Of a DNA stretch of 64,000 bases, positions 13,834 through 26,806 are shown one piece after another. The position numbers were made by a program, and so were the translations under genes. The stretch is from Pempheris klunzingeri (taxonomy: Eukaryota > Chordata > Actinopteri > Acropomatiformes > Pempheridae), in NCBI RefSeq assembly GCF_042242105.1, contig NC_092020.1, positions 981,001-1,045,000 of the forward strand, written 5' to 3'. The notes below the pieces were generated by a model. The model did no database searches and was not told the origin of the DNA. It saw only the letters and a program-made list of their open reading frames with translations. Numbering within the stretch: the stretch's first letter is position 1; every line of letters starts with the position of its first letter.

Positions 13834-14581
13834 TTCTTTGAATATGAGAAAAACATTTCCCCAAGCACAAAATTGCTAGTTCTTTCCAGGTGGAATAAGA
13901 TGGAATTCAAATAGGTTACTCATATTCAAACAGAATGATCATGTGCGCCTAAGTGGCCTGTTTGTAAGATGTAAATTTTTTTCTCAGATAAACGAGACTG
14001 TGAGGTTGTTAGTAACCTGCTCTTTGATAGACCCAATCATCACATCTTTTCAGAGCTAAAACGCTGCCATCAGACATGAAATGGTGTATTTTTTGACTAG
14101 AAACCTTTTTCTCTGATTTATGGGGAAATAATGCCTCACTGTCATTTACATGACATAAAACATACAGTCACTGGAAGGCTTCTCTCATCTGACACCACAG
14201 TATCATATCCTTTGGTATTTAGTCTGCGCTGGTCAGAAAGCACGCAGACGACGGTTTTATGAAGTTCCAACTATGTTGTGGTAGACTGTGGTGGATCAAA
14301 GACCTCATCATAATGATCCTGCAGAGGAAGACATTGAAGATATTACAAGTCTCACTCTCCTCACAAAACCTCAGAGGCAATCATCTAATGGTTGGGGCTC
14401 ACCGCGCTGCTAAAGTGTCCACTCAGCAGCACTCTGTGTATGTAGTGCCTGGGCTCCTGCCAGGCCATTTCGTGCATCAAGCATCGTCGGCCAAGAATCC
14501 CCTCTGACGAACACTCTCTGCTACAACTGTACTACAGTGCAGCCCCAACCTCTGCCCCAATCTTGTTTTTGTCTTTGTCAG

Positions 14582-14667
14582 ACAACCTGCACTAACGCAC
14601 CGATTTTGCAACCATGAGCATTTCCGAGGGGGTCAGCCAGGAATCATACCAGAGCTTTATAAAATGT
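14582..14667 (+). other. Candidate internal exon (weak)
   Basis: A strong pyrimidine tract ending gtctttgtcag precedes this 86-bp segment, and a canonical donor GTAAGT follows. In one frame it is fully open (QPALTHRFCNHEHF, then RGGQPGIIPELYK). In another frame an internal ATG at 14613 starts MSISEGVSQESYQSFIK. I recognise neither peptide, and no neighbouring exon was found. Splice-like signals occur by chance, so this is only a candidate. Confidence 0.2.
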
Positions 14668-16929
14668 AAGTGATGCGGCCCTACCTTCGCTGTCTCAGTT
14701 TCCCTTTTGTCAAACATAAATAGTGCTTAAGAAAGTACTTGAGTTGCAGTTCTCCCAGGGAGGAAATCACCTCTTTGCCAGCTGTTCATTTCCAGCAGGA
14801 CAGGTATCATATCGATGTGTGCCAGTAAATGCCCCATTGCATAGTGTGTATAACTGTAAGAGGGTAGTCATTGTGACTGTGTGGGCAGGTGTGATAACTT
14901 ATCCTGGATGGCCAGTAATGTGGAGATAGAGAGAGAGAGGGAGAGAGAGGAGGGGGCAGACAAAGTGAAGCCAGAGAGAAGCTGAGCTAAAATACAGGGT
15001 TTCAAGATACCTTCTGCTATGTAAGCTCCATCATGCCCCGGGCTCTTTACGAGCAAGAGAAAGGCTATTCATCTGCTCTTTTGTGCAGCCAAAATAGTTT
15101 GGTCTCATCTGGCACACTGGCAGCTGAGCAGCATTGATGAAATCCATTTTCTTCTCTTTTCATTACTCTTTACTGACTGATGCCTGCTGCTGAGCCGTCC
15201 TGAAGCTGTGATGTAACCACTAGGATCTTCTTGTCCTTAAATCATTGTACCGCTCTGGTCCAAGATCCACAAGCTCCAGAGTAATTTTCAGATAGTTTAA
15301 ACTACTCTGATTCACATTAGGCAAAAACAAATGAACAGATCCAATCAGCCAGATAACAGTCACTGTGTCAACAATGTTGTTGCTGTAAATTTCTAACTTC
15401 TAGTTCATTGCCAACCATAAGCCAGGCATTTACAGAGGAAGTCAACATTATAATGTAATCAACACATGACAATAGCCAACAACTGCCAGCAATAATAAGA
15501 CAAACTGCACCAATAGACATTCGTACTCTGAGCTTTGATAAAAAATAGATCAAATATTGTGAAAAGAAAAAGAAAAACCTTGGGGAAAAATATTAAAATG
15601 AGAAAAGAAGCATATGCAGGATTCCCCTCCTGCTATGGTTTAAAGCAGTTAATGTAAAAAACACTTTTCTAATGTCAGTATGTTTCAGTTTACTGAAAGA
15701 AGCCTGAAACGATTCAACTAACTATTACGATAACAAAACAGAGAAAATAATCAATCTAACTCTGATGTTTAAAATCAAATCAGTTCTTATCCTGACTGCT
15801 TCCTTTCTCAGAACCTTTAACTCCTGCTGTGATGCAGCTGAAGAAACCCAGAAACTGGATATTGAGTGTGAAATGCAAGAAAATTGTCTGGTTGCTGTTC
15901 ACATACAAATTCCAATATGACACAGGACACGGGAGCTGGAAAGGTAATGTGTAATGCACACATTGTAAAGTATATTGAATGATAGATAGTCACGGTTGTG
16001 TACATAATATCCACCGTCTCTGCAGATATTTCCATTTGCAGCAGAAGGCATTTGCAAAGCAGTATAAGCAGAACTACATGCATAAACATTAGCAAAACAC
16101 TAAAATCAGCAGTTTGACTTATGGGGAGTGGGCGGAAATGGTTTCTATCTCTTCCATCTCTCCTTTGCTTTAGCTGAAAAGCTTCTTCCACAGAAATGTA
16201 ACATTGCAATAATCACACCAATGCTTCATTGCTCTGCTCTCTCAGGAAGTCTCTGTTTTAATGTGGCAAGATGAAGACAGGTGAAAATATATAACATATA
16301 AGGTTATGAAACCTGAAAAGAAAGTAAATTCAGTAATGGGTCAGTTTTTTGAATACTGTTCAGAGATGCTGCTAGAATTATCCATCACTGTCTGTCAAAT
16401 TGATTCCCAACAAAGTCCCAAAGGCCTTTTTAGCTTCACTTCCCATTTTCAGTGACAATCTGTGGAGACTTGGACAGATATATGGATTTCTTGTCCAAAA
16501 TATTTCATGTTATCCCAAATAAGAAACATTCAGCACCAGCTCCAGATGCCTGTTGTGGAGGGAAACCAAAATGTTAACTCAGCTCTGGCTGTCCTGGCTC
16601 TGGTTTCTGTGTTTTTAGTTATTGGGAAAGTGCTACCAGGTGGCTATGACTGTCACATCCATGAGCTGAGGTGTGAATCCTCTTCTTTTTTAATGGAAAC
16701 CACGTGGGATTTTTTTTTCTGATGAGATGTTTAAAGACAGAAGGGAACATTATTTTCCAGTAAAAGTATAAAATGTGTGGAAATCTTTATGCAAGTCGTC
16801 TCTTTTTTGGTGATATACACTTTAACATTACAAAAACAAAATTAGGATTAAAATAATCTCAATATGCCAAGAAGGCTTTGCCTCAAACGACTTGGGGGCA
16901 ACACAGCAAGTTGTAAATGCAACATTTAT

Positions 16930-17312
16930 TATCGTCACATTATTAAGATAAAATGTCGAGTTTGCTAGCAACCAGTGGCTTATTGACACTGCCCAATATC
17001 CATTCTCCTTTTGTATCTGTTTTGGTCTCCACCACCTACTGAAATATCTGGATCTTTAGCAGCTAAATCCTCACTGTTAGCTGATAACTGTGTATGTCCG
17101 CTTTTTGGTGCTTGGCAGGTAGTTTCCTGTGGGTTTTTAAACCAAAACAGTGATCTTAAAGACAATAAAATGCTCAGTGGAGCTGTGGGGAACCCCTGAG
17201 TCAAGTGATAATTCTCTGTTAATTCATAATTGCAAGCGACCCTTTTGGCTTTGCACGTAGTCATTTGACCCATTGCTAATACAGAAATATTGATTAGTGC
17301 AGCTTTAAAGGT
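16930..17312 (+). repeat. Dispersed repeat ending aatattgattagtgcagc
   Basis: The right end (aaatattgattagtgcagctt, then taaagg) recurs almost exactly at 35666-35690 in this window. The interior (tttggtctccaccacctact; ctcagtggagctgtgggg; catttgacccattgctaa) fits a common fish non-autonomous element as I remember it. Open frames inside it on both strands are therefore not taken as genes. Confidence 0.5.
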
Positions 17313-17314
17313 AA

Positions 17315-20300
17315 TTGCTTACCATTGAAGAGCTGCCTTAGCTTTCCATCTACGGATTTCCCCCTGTGGTCATTAGTAGCTGATAATAACCACAGCAAAG
17401 CTATTTATCAGCTCAAATCAAGCTCCCAGCGTACCACATACATCACACAAAGTAATGCTTGAGAGATACCACCCCCGTTTTTGTTTGCCCTGCAGGGAGG
17501 TGAGAAGGGTCACCAACAGATCAGTTGAAAACGGGGTCATCCAGCTGGAGCGTTGGTCCCTCAACAGCCAATCTGATAGATGGCCTCAGTCAGTTAAGAG
17601 TCAAACAGTGTGTTTGGCTCTGACTTAGTGAGCGAGTGTGTTAATTAGATGGTTTCATCTAATGCGTACGTCCTTACTTTTAGCTCAGCTCTCTCTTTCG
17701 TCTGTTTTTCTCATTTTCTCTCAGCTGTCTGTGCTCAGAATTTGATGAATATGTTGGTCAAAACCACCAAAACTCAACACACCAGCCCTGGAGATGAGGA
17801 TGAAGAGCTAGAAGATGTTGGTCAAAAGCATTACACTTTAAATTTCTAGATCGTTTCTCTTGTATTCAGGACTTTGAAGGGAACCAAAATGTGTGCTGCG
17901 TAACAAAACTGTTGAGGTTCATGTAATATTTTGCTGCCAATTTAAACTGCAGTCTTTTAGAGAAGGAGCAAAAATCAGAGGAATTGCTGCAAAAAGGTAT
18001 TATTAACCTTGCTGATGACAGATTTGTTCTTCTCTGCATGATTTCAGTTAAACACATAAAGGTTATTTTTACAGACATTATGCTAAACTTGCTGAAATAC
18101 AACTTCCCCCTGAGTGATGGGTTCAGAATCTAAAGCTTCAATCCTTTCACTATACAGCATATTGCAATGCTTGAAAGAAAGAGTGACAAAACTGGAAGAG
18201 CTAATCGTGTTCTCTATCTTTGTATCTTGGCTCCTTGAGTCTATTTATGGTCATTCCAAAATCATATTACTAATCCCAAAAAACAGTTATACAACAAAAA
18301 GTATTTTCTGGGTCTTGGCACATTACACAACATCATCCATATATGGTGTGGGAGAGACTACAGGACCAGGCAGCAGGAGCCCACACATCCAGGTGGGCCG
18401 CTATAGATTAGGTCTGTGTGTGGGCTTCTCTGGCAGCTGGCATCTATCTGCCTATTGATGGGATACAAACATAAAGCAACTATAAGAGAAGTTTTGCCCA
18501 AAAATGAGGAAGTTATATAAGTTTGAGTTTGATTGTTGTCAGTCTCACAGAAAGTTTCTGCATCTCCTTTCAGTTTGTTTGGAAAGTAAGGAACTACAAT
18601 TGTCTGAAATTTACTATGTAGTTACTTTGTAGAGTAAGATTTTACATTAAAACATATGATAACCTCACAAAATACATGAAAGAAGATGAAACCAGTGAAT
18701 CTCCTCGGAAATGGTTGTCCTGCTTCAGATGTGTGTGAGTTGTTTCTTTTTCAGTTCTACCAGAGAGACATTTCACCTCTAAACTTCTCTGTTTGGGGCC
18801 CAAAGAGGAAGAAATATCCAATATAACTTTGTTTTTCTTCTTTCCTGGCAAATTAATTTATCAAATCATTAATTAATGTCAAATGTACCTTGCGGCCCCT
18901 TGGAGGGGGCCTGACCCACCAGGTGGGGACCCACTGAACTAAACTACTGCTTACACACTGATGCATCATTATTGATATCTATCGCCTATATCATGATAAT
19001 AATCAGTCACAGGGGCCACAGCATTTTGACTTTTGATACTTTCAGTACACATTACTGTTTACTAAAGTAGGATTTTAACTTTTACTCACTTTTAACTTGT
19101 ACTGATGGTTTTGAATAAGCGAAGGACCTGAATACAAACCTGGTTTGTCATTATCTCCTTCAAACCTGCCATCTTGTTAAAGCTCCTCTTCTGGACAGTG
19201 TATGGCAGAATCAGCCCTGTGTGCTCAGTGAGATGATAAAAGTGTTTGTGTCTCTTGTTGGACTGGATAATGCCAAACATATGGTGTCAGTTGACACGGC
19301 ATAGTCATAACCAGACTAGTCTGAGGTCAGGCCAGTAACAGAAACACAACGTCAAAGCAAGACTTTCACCTCTCACCTCTTAACTTCTCGCAGCAGGAAA
19401 AACATTCATCCAATATTGTTGAACCCAGACAGCTAAATGCACAAGATCTGGACATTTTCCAGATATTAGATTAACTATTGTTTTTATCTGCAGTCTAAAG
19501 TAAACATCTTCTTCCTCAATCTCACTTGATTAATGTCAAATGGATTGAAATAATGACAAATCACTGTATAAAACAAGGAGCCATGTCTTTAAAAAGAAGT
19601 TTAACTGCTCCCTGTCTTACATAATTCAAGATTTATATTGTTTGCCCTGCCAAGAGGAAAAGTTGATCCTCTTGAACTTAAGCAAATCCACTGAAGCACA
19701 CAGAGAGACGGAGGACGCTCCTGATGAAGTCACATTTTCAGCAAAACACATGAAACTTTCTTCTCTCCCGCAGAACTTGACAGCACGCCAAGCAGCAGAA
19801 GCTTTTATGTTATGTGAAAGCGAAGTGTAGCCAATCAGGTGAAATGGGCAGTGACATGCACTTCATCCCTGCACTAAAATCCGGTCTTAGATATGAACCG
19901 ATATAATTCCAGGTGATTGATCTTTTAAGAAAGATGCTCATAATAAGTGTTATCTGCTGAAGGATTGAAAGACAGCGTGAGCATCAAACACTTAATCCTC
20001 TGTGAAGGAATGCTTCCCCACATGCAAAGAACTTTTGAATATGTTCACACTGCAGAGGACTGACACTCTGCAGAGGACTGACAGCACTCTGACTCTTATC
20101 GGCTTTATATCTGTCAGGATTAAGGACTGGGTCTTATTTGTTTGACTTTGAACTCATAACCACTTTGTTACTATTCGTGTCATCAAAATTGTAGCATCTC
20201 TTGCCATCTACATCCTACTTAAGGTAAAAAGGCACTGCAATGCAAATAAAGAGTCTCACCAGCATGAAGACAAGTTAAAGGCATCCTGGGAGTAATGTAG

Positions 20301-23300
20301 GCTATAGAGGGCTAAGTCTTCCCTAAATTTACTGCTGGCTATTGTGCACAAAAATATAGACGTGAGAATACAACTGGGAGAGCGCGTCTCTGCACCAAGA
20401 GAGTTGCCATAGTTACCCCGACAGGAGCTGTATCATGGCTAATAGGCGAGGAATCAGGGGAACTGGGGAAAAGCGTGGAGGAGAGCTCTGGGCCAGGGTT
20501 AGTGAGAGAAGGCCTCCACTCCTAGTGGAGAAACGTCCCGTGTGTTCATGGAGAACTGCTGTCATTTTCTTTTTAATGTGGTGAACATCTTCTCACCCAA
20601 ACCACAGTGTTTGAATAAGAGTAGAATTCATCCTGCACTCATTTTAAGGACCTCCAGACCACTTTGGAGCACAGGTTGGCGTGAGACCACAGCAGGATAT
20701 CTGGCTATTGACAGCAGCCGAGCTCAGCAAACACTGCCCTGGCAATTTATATAAGCCAGTAGGACAGACTGAAGTCATCAGAGCTAACATTTAAAATGTG
20801 TGGGATAATCAAAACTCAAGCTCTAACCCCCCACCACAGCCGCTTTTTCCAGCTAGTATTTCTGATATGACTATGCATGGTAACATTAGTAGTCAAGCTA
20901 CTTTTATTTTGAAGTGTTATTAGCTGTGGTTTTTGTTTGCGATCAGTGCATAAAGTTGCTGTTATGAACATAATGTTGTCCTGTGTGGACATTAAAACAA
21001 GTGTGATAGGTGGTCAAACATTAGCCTTCTGTATTCACAGCCTCAACTGTCATCTATGGACGTCTGCAGCATAAAGTCAGATTATAGGTTAACAGACTAT
21101 CTTTGGGATTAAATCAGGTAAAATCAGATTAAAACCTGCCAAAAGATCAACTACTAACCAATCAGACCAGTGGATAAACAATCATCATTCCTGCAGGATC
21201 CTGCACCATAAAGGGCCAAGTGATAAAGAGCAGTATTTATAGATCAGTCGAATCGCTGCGCTGCTCCAGACTTAACATTTCCACTTTGATTTTAAACAAA
21301 GCATCTGACAAACAGGGGGTTAGTTTATGACATTAAAAATGAAATGTCAATTATAGCTGCATTTTAATTTTGAAAAGATTCTTTCATTCCTATCAGCTCA
21401 CTCCCATCACTCCTGACAGTGCTGATGCGTTTATATGCTTATTATATTACTACAGCAGCTCAGAATATGATGATAATTGGGGAAAGAAAACACCCTCACC
21501 CCCCCACAATCTGCTGTCTTTTATTAGAAAAGTAATCCACCAGTTGATAATTGGCTCCCATGATTATAACTGCAACATCTCAGTCAGATAGACCTCATCA
21601 GGCACTAACGAAGCTACTTCTCCTCTCCTCACCTCTCTAGCTTGGTGGGAAAAACAGTCTTAAAGTTTTATCCCGTTGAACTTTTTATGTGCATCATCAT
21701 AAAAGTTTGGTCATCATAAGACAAAAAAAGAAAAATAAAAGTATCAAACTGTACCAAAGACATGAGGCTGTATACAATAATCCTGCTGGTACATTTCATC
21801 TATGTCATTTTATTGCATTATATTATTATTGTGCAGCACACACATTTTCATAATTTCCAAATGGTCGTACAGGAGACAAACAAAACGGTAGAAAAACAGC
21901 TCCACAGTGCCACAGGAGGTCAAAAGCTTCAAAGGCAACCTTTTAAAGTGGGGACACGTTTGAAAGGAAGGTGGAGGCGAACAACATTTAAAGGGACATT
22001 CACTTAAATTCACATATTTTTTCTCTTTTAAGTATATTTGTATTGATGTACTTGATGTGATGTTTCATTTACTTATTTGTTGCCAAATGCAGGACTGAAC
22101 CTCCTGAAAGGAGCCACCTACTTTTCCAGGGATGCTTAGAACAAGGAAAACAATGAAGTGCTTTTTACTGTGATGCCGTCCAGTCTTCTGAATGTGCAGG
22201 TGGAAACTGTCAATGTACAGTTTGGATGTGAAGAACCTGTTACACTTTGTGATAACTGAACTTTTATTATGTAGGCTACATCAACAACAAGTATGTCTCA
22301 AAGAGAGCTCCTTTTATTTATTTACTTACTTACTTATTCATTTAGTTATTTCCTTATTTTTATGGTGTGTCGATCCAGTTCTGTGCACCATAATTTACAT
22401 CACATGCTGGTATAGAAGAGTTGAAAACTGAACCTGACAAGCACAGGTGAAGAAGCAGAACAGCTAATTGCTTTGTGATTGTGTTTTCCTAAAATAATGA
22501 AAAAGCAAAGCAAAAAAAAAAAAAAAACATGGTGTACCCAGAGAGATCGCCTTTATAGAGAAGCTGAATACTCAGGCTATTACATAACGAATAGAAAATG
22601 AACATTAAAAATAAACACACTAAATATGCTGATTTAAAATAAATCAATTCAAATTCTAAGGACTCCGCAGACCCTCGTTATAACCTGGTTCAAAAGATAA
22701 CCTGAAGCAATAAACACTCCTGGGATGAATGAAGTCAATGCAGATTAAAAAATGTGTTTCCAACAAATATTAAGGAGGATGAATTTTTAAAAAAGCATGA
22801 GTGAATAACAACGCCTACACAGACCTTCAAAGGTTCTGTGACAGGGGGAATTTGTTTTTTTGTTGTTGTCCTTTTACTTGGTTGCAGAAATTCGCCTGTC
22901 CTCCACCAGTGTTACATGATGAGAGGTAGAAAAGCTCTTACACAGGAGGGACCTCACTTTTAGGAATGTGCATGTGTCTGAACTTGGCCCATTAAATCAG
23001 TCACTCCTCACTAATTCAGCTCAGACCCAAAATGAGGCTGCTTTGAGGGACTCCTGCATTTGACCAAAACAGGAGTGTGTTCCTGGAGAAATACCTGTTA
23101 TAGCTGAGGGGATTGTGTGTGATTTTCTCATCTACTTGGGAACTTAATCAGTTTGACCTTTGAGGCTTAACCTTTTAAGTTGCCTGAACATCCTGGATGT
23201 TTTTGAGGACCACACACTGATGGAAGCTGAGATCTTACTGTACACTGAGACATACGTACCTTGGGTCACGTTTTTTGAATTATATATGGTCATATTTTCT

Positions 23301-23310
23301 GCTGCCTTTA
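17315..23310. other. Intergenic upstream of adra1b, no gene seen
   Basis: AT-rich, with short random open frames only. It includes a weak partial repeat of the 'actttt-actttt' type near 19025-19105 and a degenerate tttatttacttacttactt tract near 22315-22350. Distal regulatory elements of adra1b may lie here but cannot be recognised from sequence alone. Confidence 0.5.
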
Positions 23311-23388
23311 ATTCACTTCAATTCAATTCAGTTTATTTGTATAGCCCAATATCACAACAGAGTGTCTCATAGTGCTTTACAAAGTTCA
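23311..23388 (+). repeat. Dispersed teleost repeat (attcaattca...tttatttgtatagc...tgctttacaaag)
   Basis: The words acttcaattcaattcagttt, atttgtatagcccaatatca and gtgctttacaaag are the recognisable pieces of a repeat dispersed through many teleost genomes. It lies about 600 bp upstream of the adra1b start codon, so it may mark a limit on the proximal regulatory region. Confidence 0.55.
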
Positions 23389-23959
23389 CTGAAATAAACA
23401 AGTGTAACTTTAACGCATAGTTTCCTTTTAGGGACTTGAGAAAGCTGACAACAAAGTCCAGGTGGTTTTGGAAGTTTTCTCTTTTAATTTTCCAGCTAAG
23501 CTCCCTCCCACCGGGAGAAAAAACAAAAACAAGACGCCAAAAGAGGCGCATCCCCCAAAACGCGCAGTCTTCCAGTGCATCCACACAGCTGCGTAAAAAG
23601 ATGGAAAGTCGCGTTTTGTGTTTTGTGTGCAGTCGCGGCTCCTCGTGTTGTGGTGGGTCACGCATCACAGGTTGCGTTTAGGTATGTCTGGTCAGTACAT
23701 GGCAGAGTTGTGTGTGGTGCAGAGGAGGCAGGAGATGACTGCTGCCCCCCTCACTTCTCCACTGAGCCCTCAGGAGAGAGGAGGCAGAAGGGCTGCATGG
23801 GGGCTGTGCTGCTGCTCACTGATCGGGTGTCTCTGCTGAAACGTCTCAGATTGATTTGGAAGCGTGCAGTTAAACCATGCAGACTTAAGCCATTGAGATA
23901 GTTTATTTATGTTTAGTTAAGCTCTTTCGTATGTTGCAGTTACAAGTGATCCGACGCCT

Positions 23960-24860
23960 GCTATGGAGGACCTCTTGAGTCAAAATGAGTCTGAGCACTG
24001 ACAATGTCACAAACTTGTGGAAAAATGGTTCCTCGGAACTCGGCGGGACTCTGGACGCGTCCTCCCAGGTCAACTTCACCAACAGCTCCGGGGGGAACCG
24101 CACGGAGCCCAGCGAGGTGGACCTCACCCGAGCCATCCCGCTCGGCTTGGTGCTGGGGGCTTTCATCGTGTTCGCCATCGCGGGCAACATCCTCGTCATC
24201 CTCTCGGTGATGTGCAACAGGCACCTGCGGACCCCCACCAACTACTTCATCATCAACCTGGCCATCGCCGACCTGCTGCTGAGCACCACGGTGCTGCCGG
24301 TGTCCGCCACCCTGGAAATCCTAGACTACTGGGTGTTCGGCAGGATCTTCTGTGACATTTGGGCGGCGGTGGATGTGCTGTGCTGCACCGCGTCCATCAT
24401 GAGCCTGTGCGTAATATCCATCGACCGCTACATCGGGGTGAGTCATCCGCTGCAGTACCCGGGCATCGTGACGGAGAAGCGGGCGCTGCTGGCCATGCTC
24501 GGGGTGTGGGTGCTGTCGGTGGTCATCTCCATCGGACCGCTGTTCGGGTGGAAGCAGCCGTCGCCGCCGGACGACACGGTGTGCCCCATCACCGAGGAGC
24601 CCTTTTACGCGCTCTTCTCCTCCCTCGGCTCCTTCTACATCCCTCTCGTCGTTATTCTGGCCATGTACTGCCGGGTCTACATAGTCGCCAAACGGACCAC
24701 TAAGAACCTGGAAGCCGGTGTGATGCGCGAGAGGATGAACTCCAGTGAGCTGACCCTCAGGATCCACAAAGGCTCTCAGCTGAACGAGGAGCCCGGCAGT
24801 TCAGGCGCCGGCAAGGGCCGCGCGCACCAAGCCAGAAGTTCCCTCACGGTGAAACTTCTG
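23960..24860. promoter_or_regulatory. CpG-rich segment over the adra1b first coding exon
   Basis: CpG dinucleotides are frequent from just before the start codon through most of exon 1, in sharp contrast to the AT-rich, CpG-poor flanks. Some of this is third-position GC of the receptor exon. No TATA box was recognised upstream. Whether it acts as a CpG-island promoter is inference. Confidence 0.5.
23963..24001 (+). promoter_or_regulatory. Overlapping upstream ORF of adra1b (12 codons)
   Basis: An ATG at 23963 with a G at both -3 and +4 opens a 12-codon frame ([12 protein letters not shown]) that ends at TGA 23999-24001. That is past the receptor start codon at 23985 and in a different frame. 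If the transcript begins upstream of 23963, ribosomes that use this ATG cannot reinitiate at the receptor start. Short upstream cistrons regulate some adrenergic receptor mRNAs; the role here is inference. Confidence 0.5.
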
Positions 24861-24957
24861 AAATTCTCCCGAGAGAAGAAGGCAGCAAAAACTTTGGGAG
24901 TTGTGGTCGGCATGTTTACGCTTTGTTGGCTGCCCTTCTTTCTCGCCTTACCCATAG
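23985..24957 (+). CDS. adra1b: adra1b coding exon 1 (N-terminus to TM6)
   Basis: Encodes residues 1-324 plus the first base of codon 325. The start at 23985 has A at -3 and is the first in-frame ATG. The frame stays open past the donor to 25061, but the peptide after 24957 ([10 protein letters not shown] onward) is intronic and lacks TM7, so the GTAGGT donor at 24958 is taken as the exon end. Confidence 0.93.
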
Positions 24958-26746
24958 GTAGGTCCAAGGGGTCGTTCATATCGAGGCCTGTCACACTGTC
25001 ACAAACTTGTGTTTGGCCATTTCCAAAATTCCCCCCCCACACACACACACAGAAAACTTGATGATATTCAATCAGTTAAAGAGACCTGCTGGTATCCCGC
25101 TCATTTAAAAGTCAGTAAGAAGTTAAAACTGAGGCAGTTAAAGGCTGCTGCAGGCGTGTAAATCACAGCTCCAGTTGGCACTGGGAAAGTCTCCTGGGCA
25201 GCATTTACTGCTCTGAAGTGTCACTAAACCTGCGAGGGGCCTTTGATATACCGTGGTGGTCATTTCATACTGCAGGAATAAAAAATCACATCACCCATAT
25301 ATTATTGCAGCATTCAATATCTGGCACAGTGGATCTATATTATTTATTTCTGGCTCCACAGCCTCTGTTTATGTAATGAAGTTGGTTTGCATTCTATTTT
25401 GTGGCAGATAATTTAAATTTGGACCAACTGTAAAATGTTCCACCTCTGCACCAAAGTTATGCTGAGGTTGTACCCTCTAAATTCAGGGCCTGTAAAAAGG
25501 CATAAAACATGATGTAAAAAGACTGAGAGGGAATTTTTTTACAAGCTTATACAAACAATATTAATGTTATCTTTGCATTATTCCCTGAGCCTCAGATAAT
25601 CTGGGCTGGTTCAACAAATCCGCTCCGTGAGTGTGCCAAGAGAAGAGGAGGTGGCCCCCTCCAGATCTGGTCAGTTAGTTTAGAGGCCTGTGGGGCCTGC
25701 CGGGGCTCCCTAATGCCACTGAGACTGGCAAGCACTCAACACCCTGCTGTCATGGCTGTTTGAAAAACTGCAGAGGAAATTAGACAATGTAATCTGTGGT
25801 GAAAAACTCATGCTGTGAGCTGTGTTGTGGCGAGGAGGTCAACAAAACATGAAGGTCTGGAGAGAGTCTGAGCTCCAAGCATGGCTGTCATATTTTAGAT
25901 GATTGTTTGCCTGGTTCTCTGTTTGCCAGAGCTGTGGTCTTTTATGGCACTGCGGGTTATGGTTGTATGTGTGAGGGTGCGGTTTGTGTATCAGCGTGTG
26001 CCTGTGTGTGTGCATTCATTAACTGCGGTCATGTGGGAACACGTTCACGCCCCTGGCCCCAAGCTGCAGCTCATCACATCCTCAAACGGACACACATGCA
26101 TCACTAGCTGGGGCAGGGTGAGTATGCAGTGTCAAGTAGCGGGGAGTGTTTTGTCTGAAGGCATTCTAAGCGAGATAACAAACGCACGTAACAAATGTAA
26201 TTATCCAAATTATCAGATCTGAGAGGCTGCAAAGTGCAGATGTGACTCAGGAGGGGTCTGTTTCTGTAACGCTTCATCAACCAACTGCATGGTACACTTC
26301 TCTGTTTCTCTATATCCAGTATAGTGGCAGACTGATAGATGGTGACAAAGCGTCAGACAACCTTATTTCATGCTAATTCTTAACTGGCCTCAGAGCTGTT
26401 TGAAAGAAAAGCAAAAAAAAAACCAGCAGTTCGGTCGTCTTGTGTTGGTTAATTCCACATAATGCGTCTAATGTATATCCACAATGTCTCAGAAACCAAC
26501 ACTACAACCTCCTCTTTTTCCAAAAAGGCATTGTGGGAGATGTTTTTCAGTTTAGTTTGTGCCTCTGCTTTTGTGTTTGACTCTCATACAAACTTAAATA
26601 GTAGAAGTCCGATATGTGCTCGTCTCGCTCCCTGAGCATTCATTAGCCTCCACCCACAGAGTGGGATTTCCTGTCTCACACTTGTTATTACCCTGCTCCT
26701 TCCTCCACACACTGCCACTGATATGTATGTGGGGGTTTCTGGTCGG

Positions 26747-26806
<60 letters not shown>

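Larger units (their letters stand above)
13150..16925. other. Intergenic, no confirmed gene
   Basis: The only items noted are a (CA)n tract at 13810-13833, a possible orphan exon at 14582-14667 and a purine-rich gagagagaggg run near 14928-14950. The other open frames have no protein-like features. Confidence 0.5.

Noticed and set aside
15817..16209. 130-codon minus-strand ORF
   Set aside because: No recognisable domain, high Cys/His/Leu content as in AT-rich random frames, and no splice-bounded structure.
23903..24767. Minus-strand and alternate-frame ORFs across adra1b exon 1
   Set aside because: Shadows caused by the GC-rich receptor exon. Their compositions (Arg/His/Gly/Pro-rich) are typical of off-frame reading.
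24958..25061. Continuation of the adra1b open frame past exon 1 (358-aa ORF)
   Set aside because: It reads through a consensus donor (GTAGGT) at the conserved ADRA1 intron position, and the extra residues lack TM7, whereas the exon at 31892 supplies TM7 in phase. A truncated intron-retention form is possible but unsupported.
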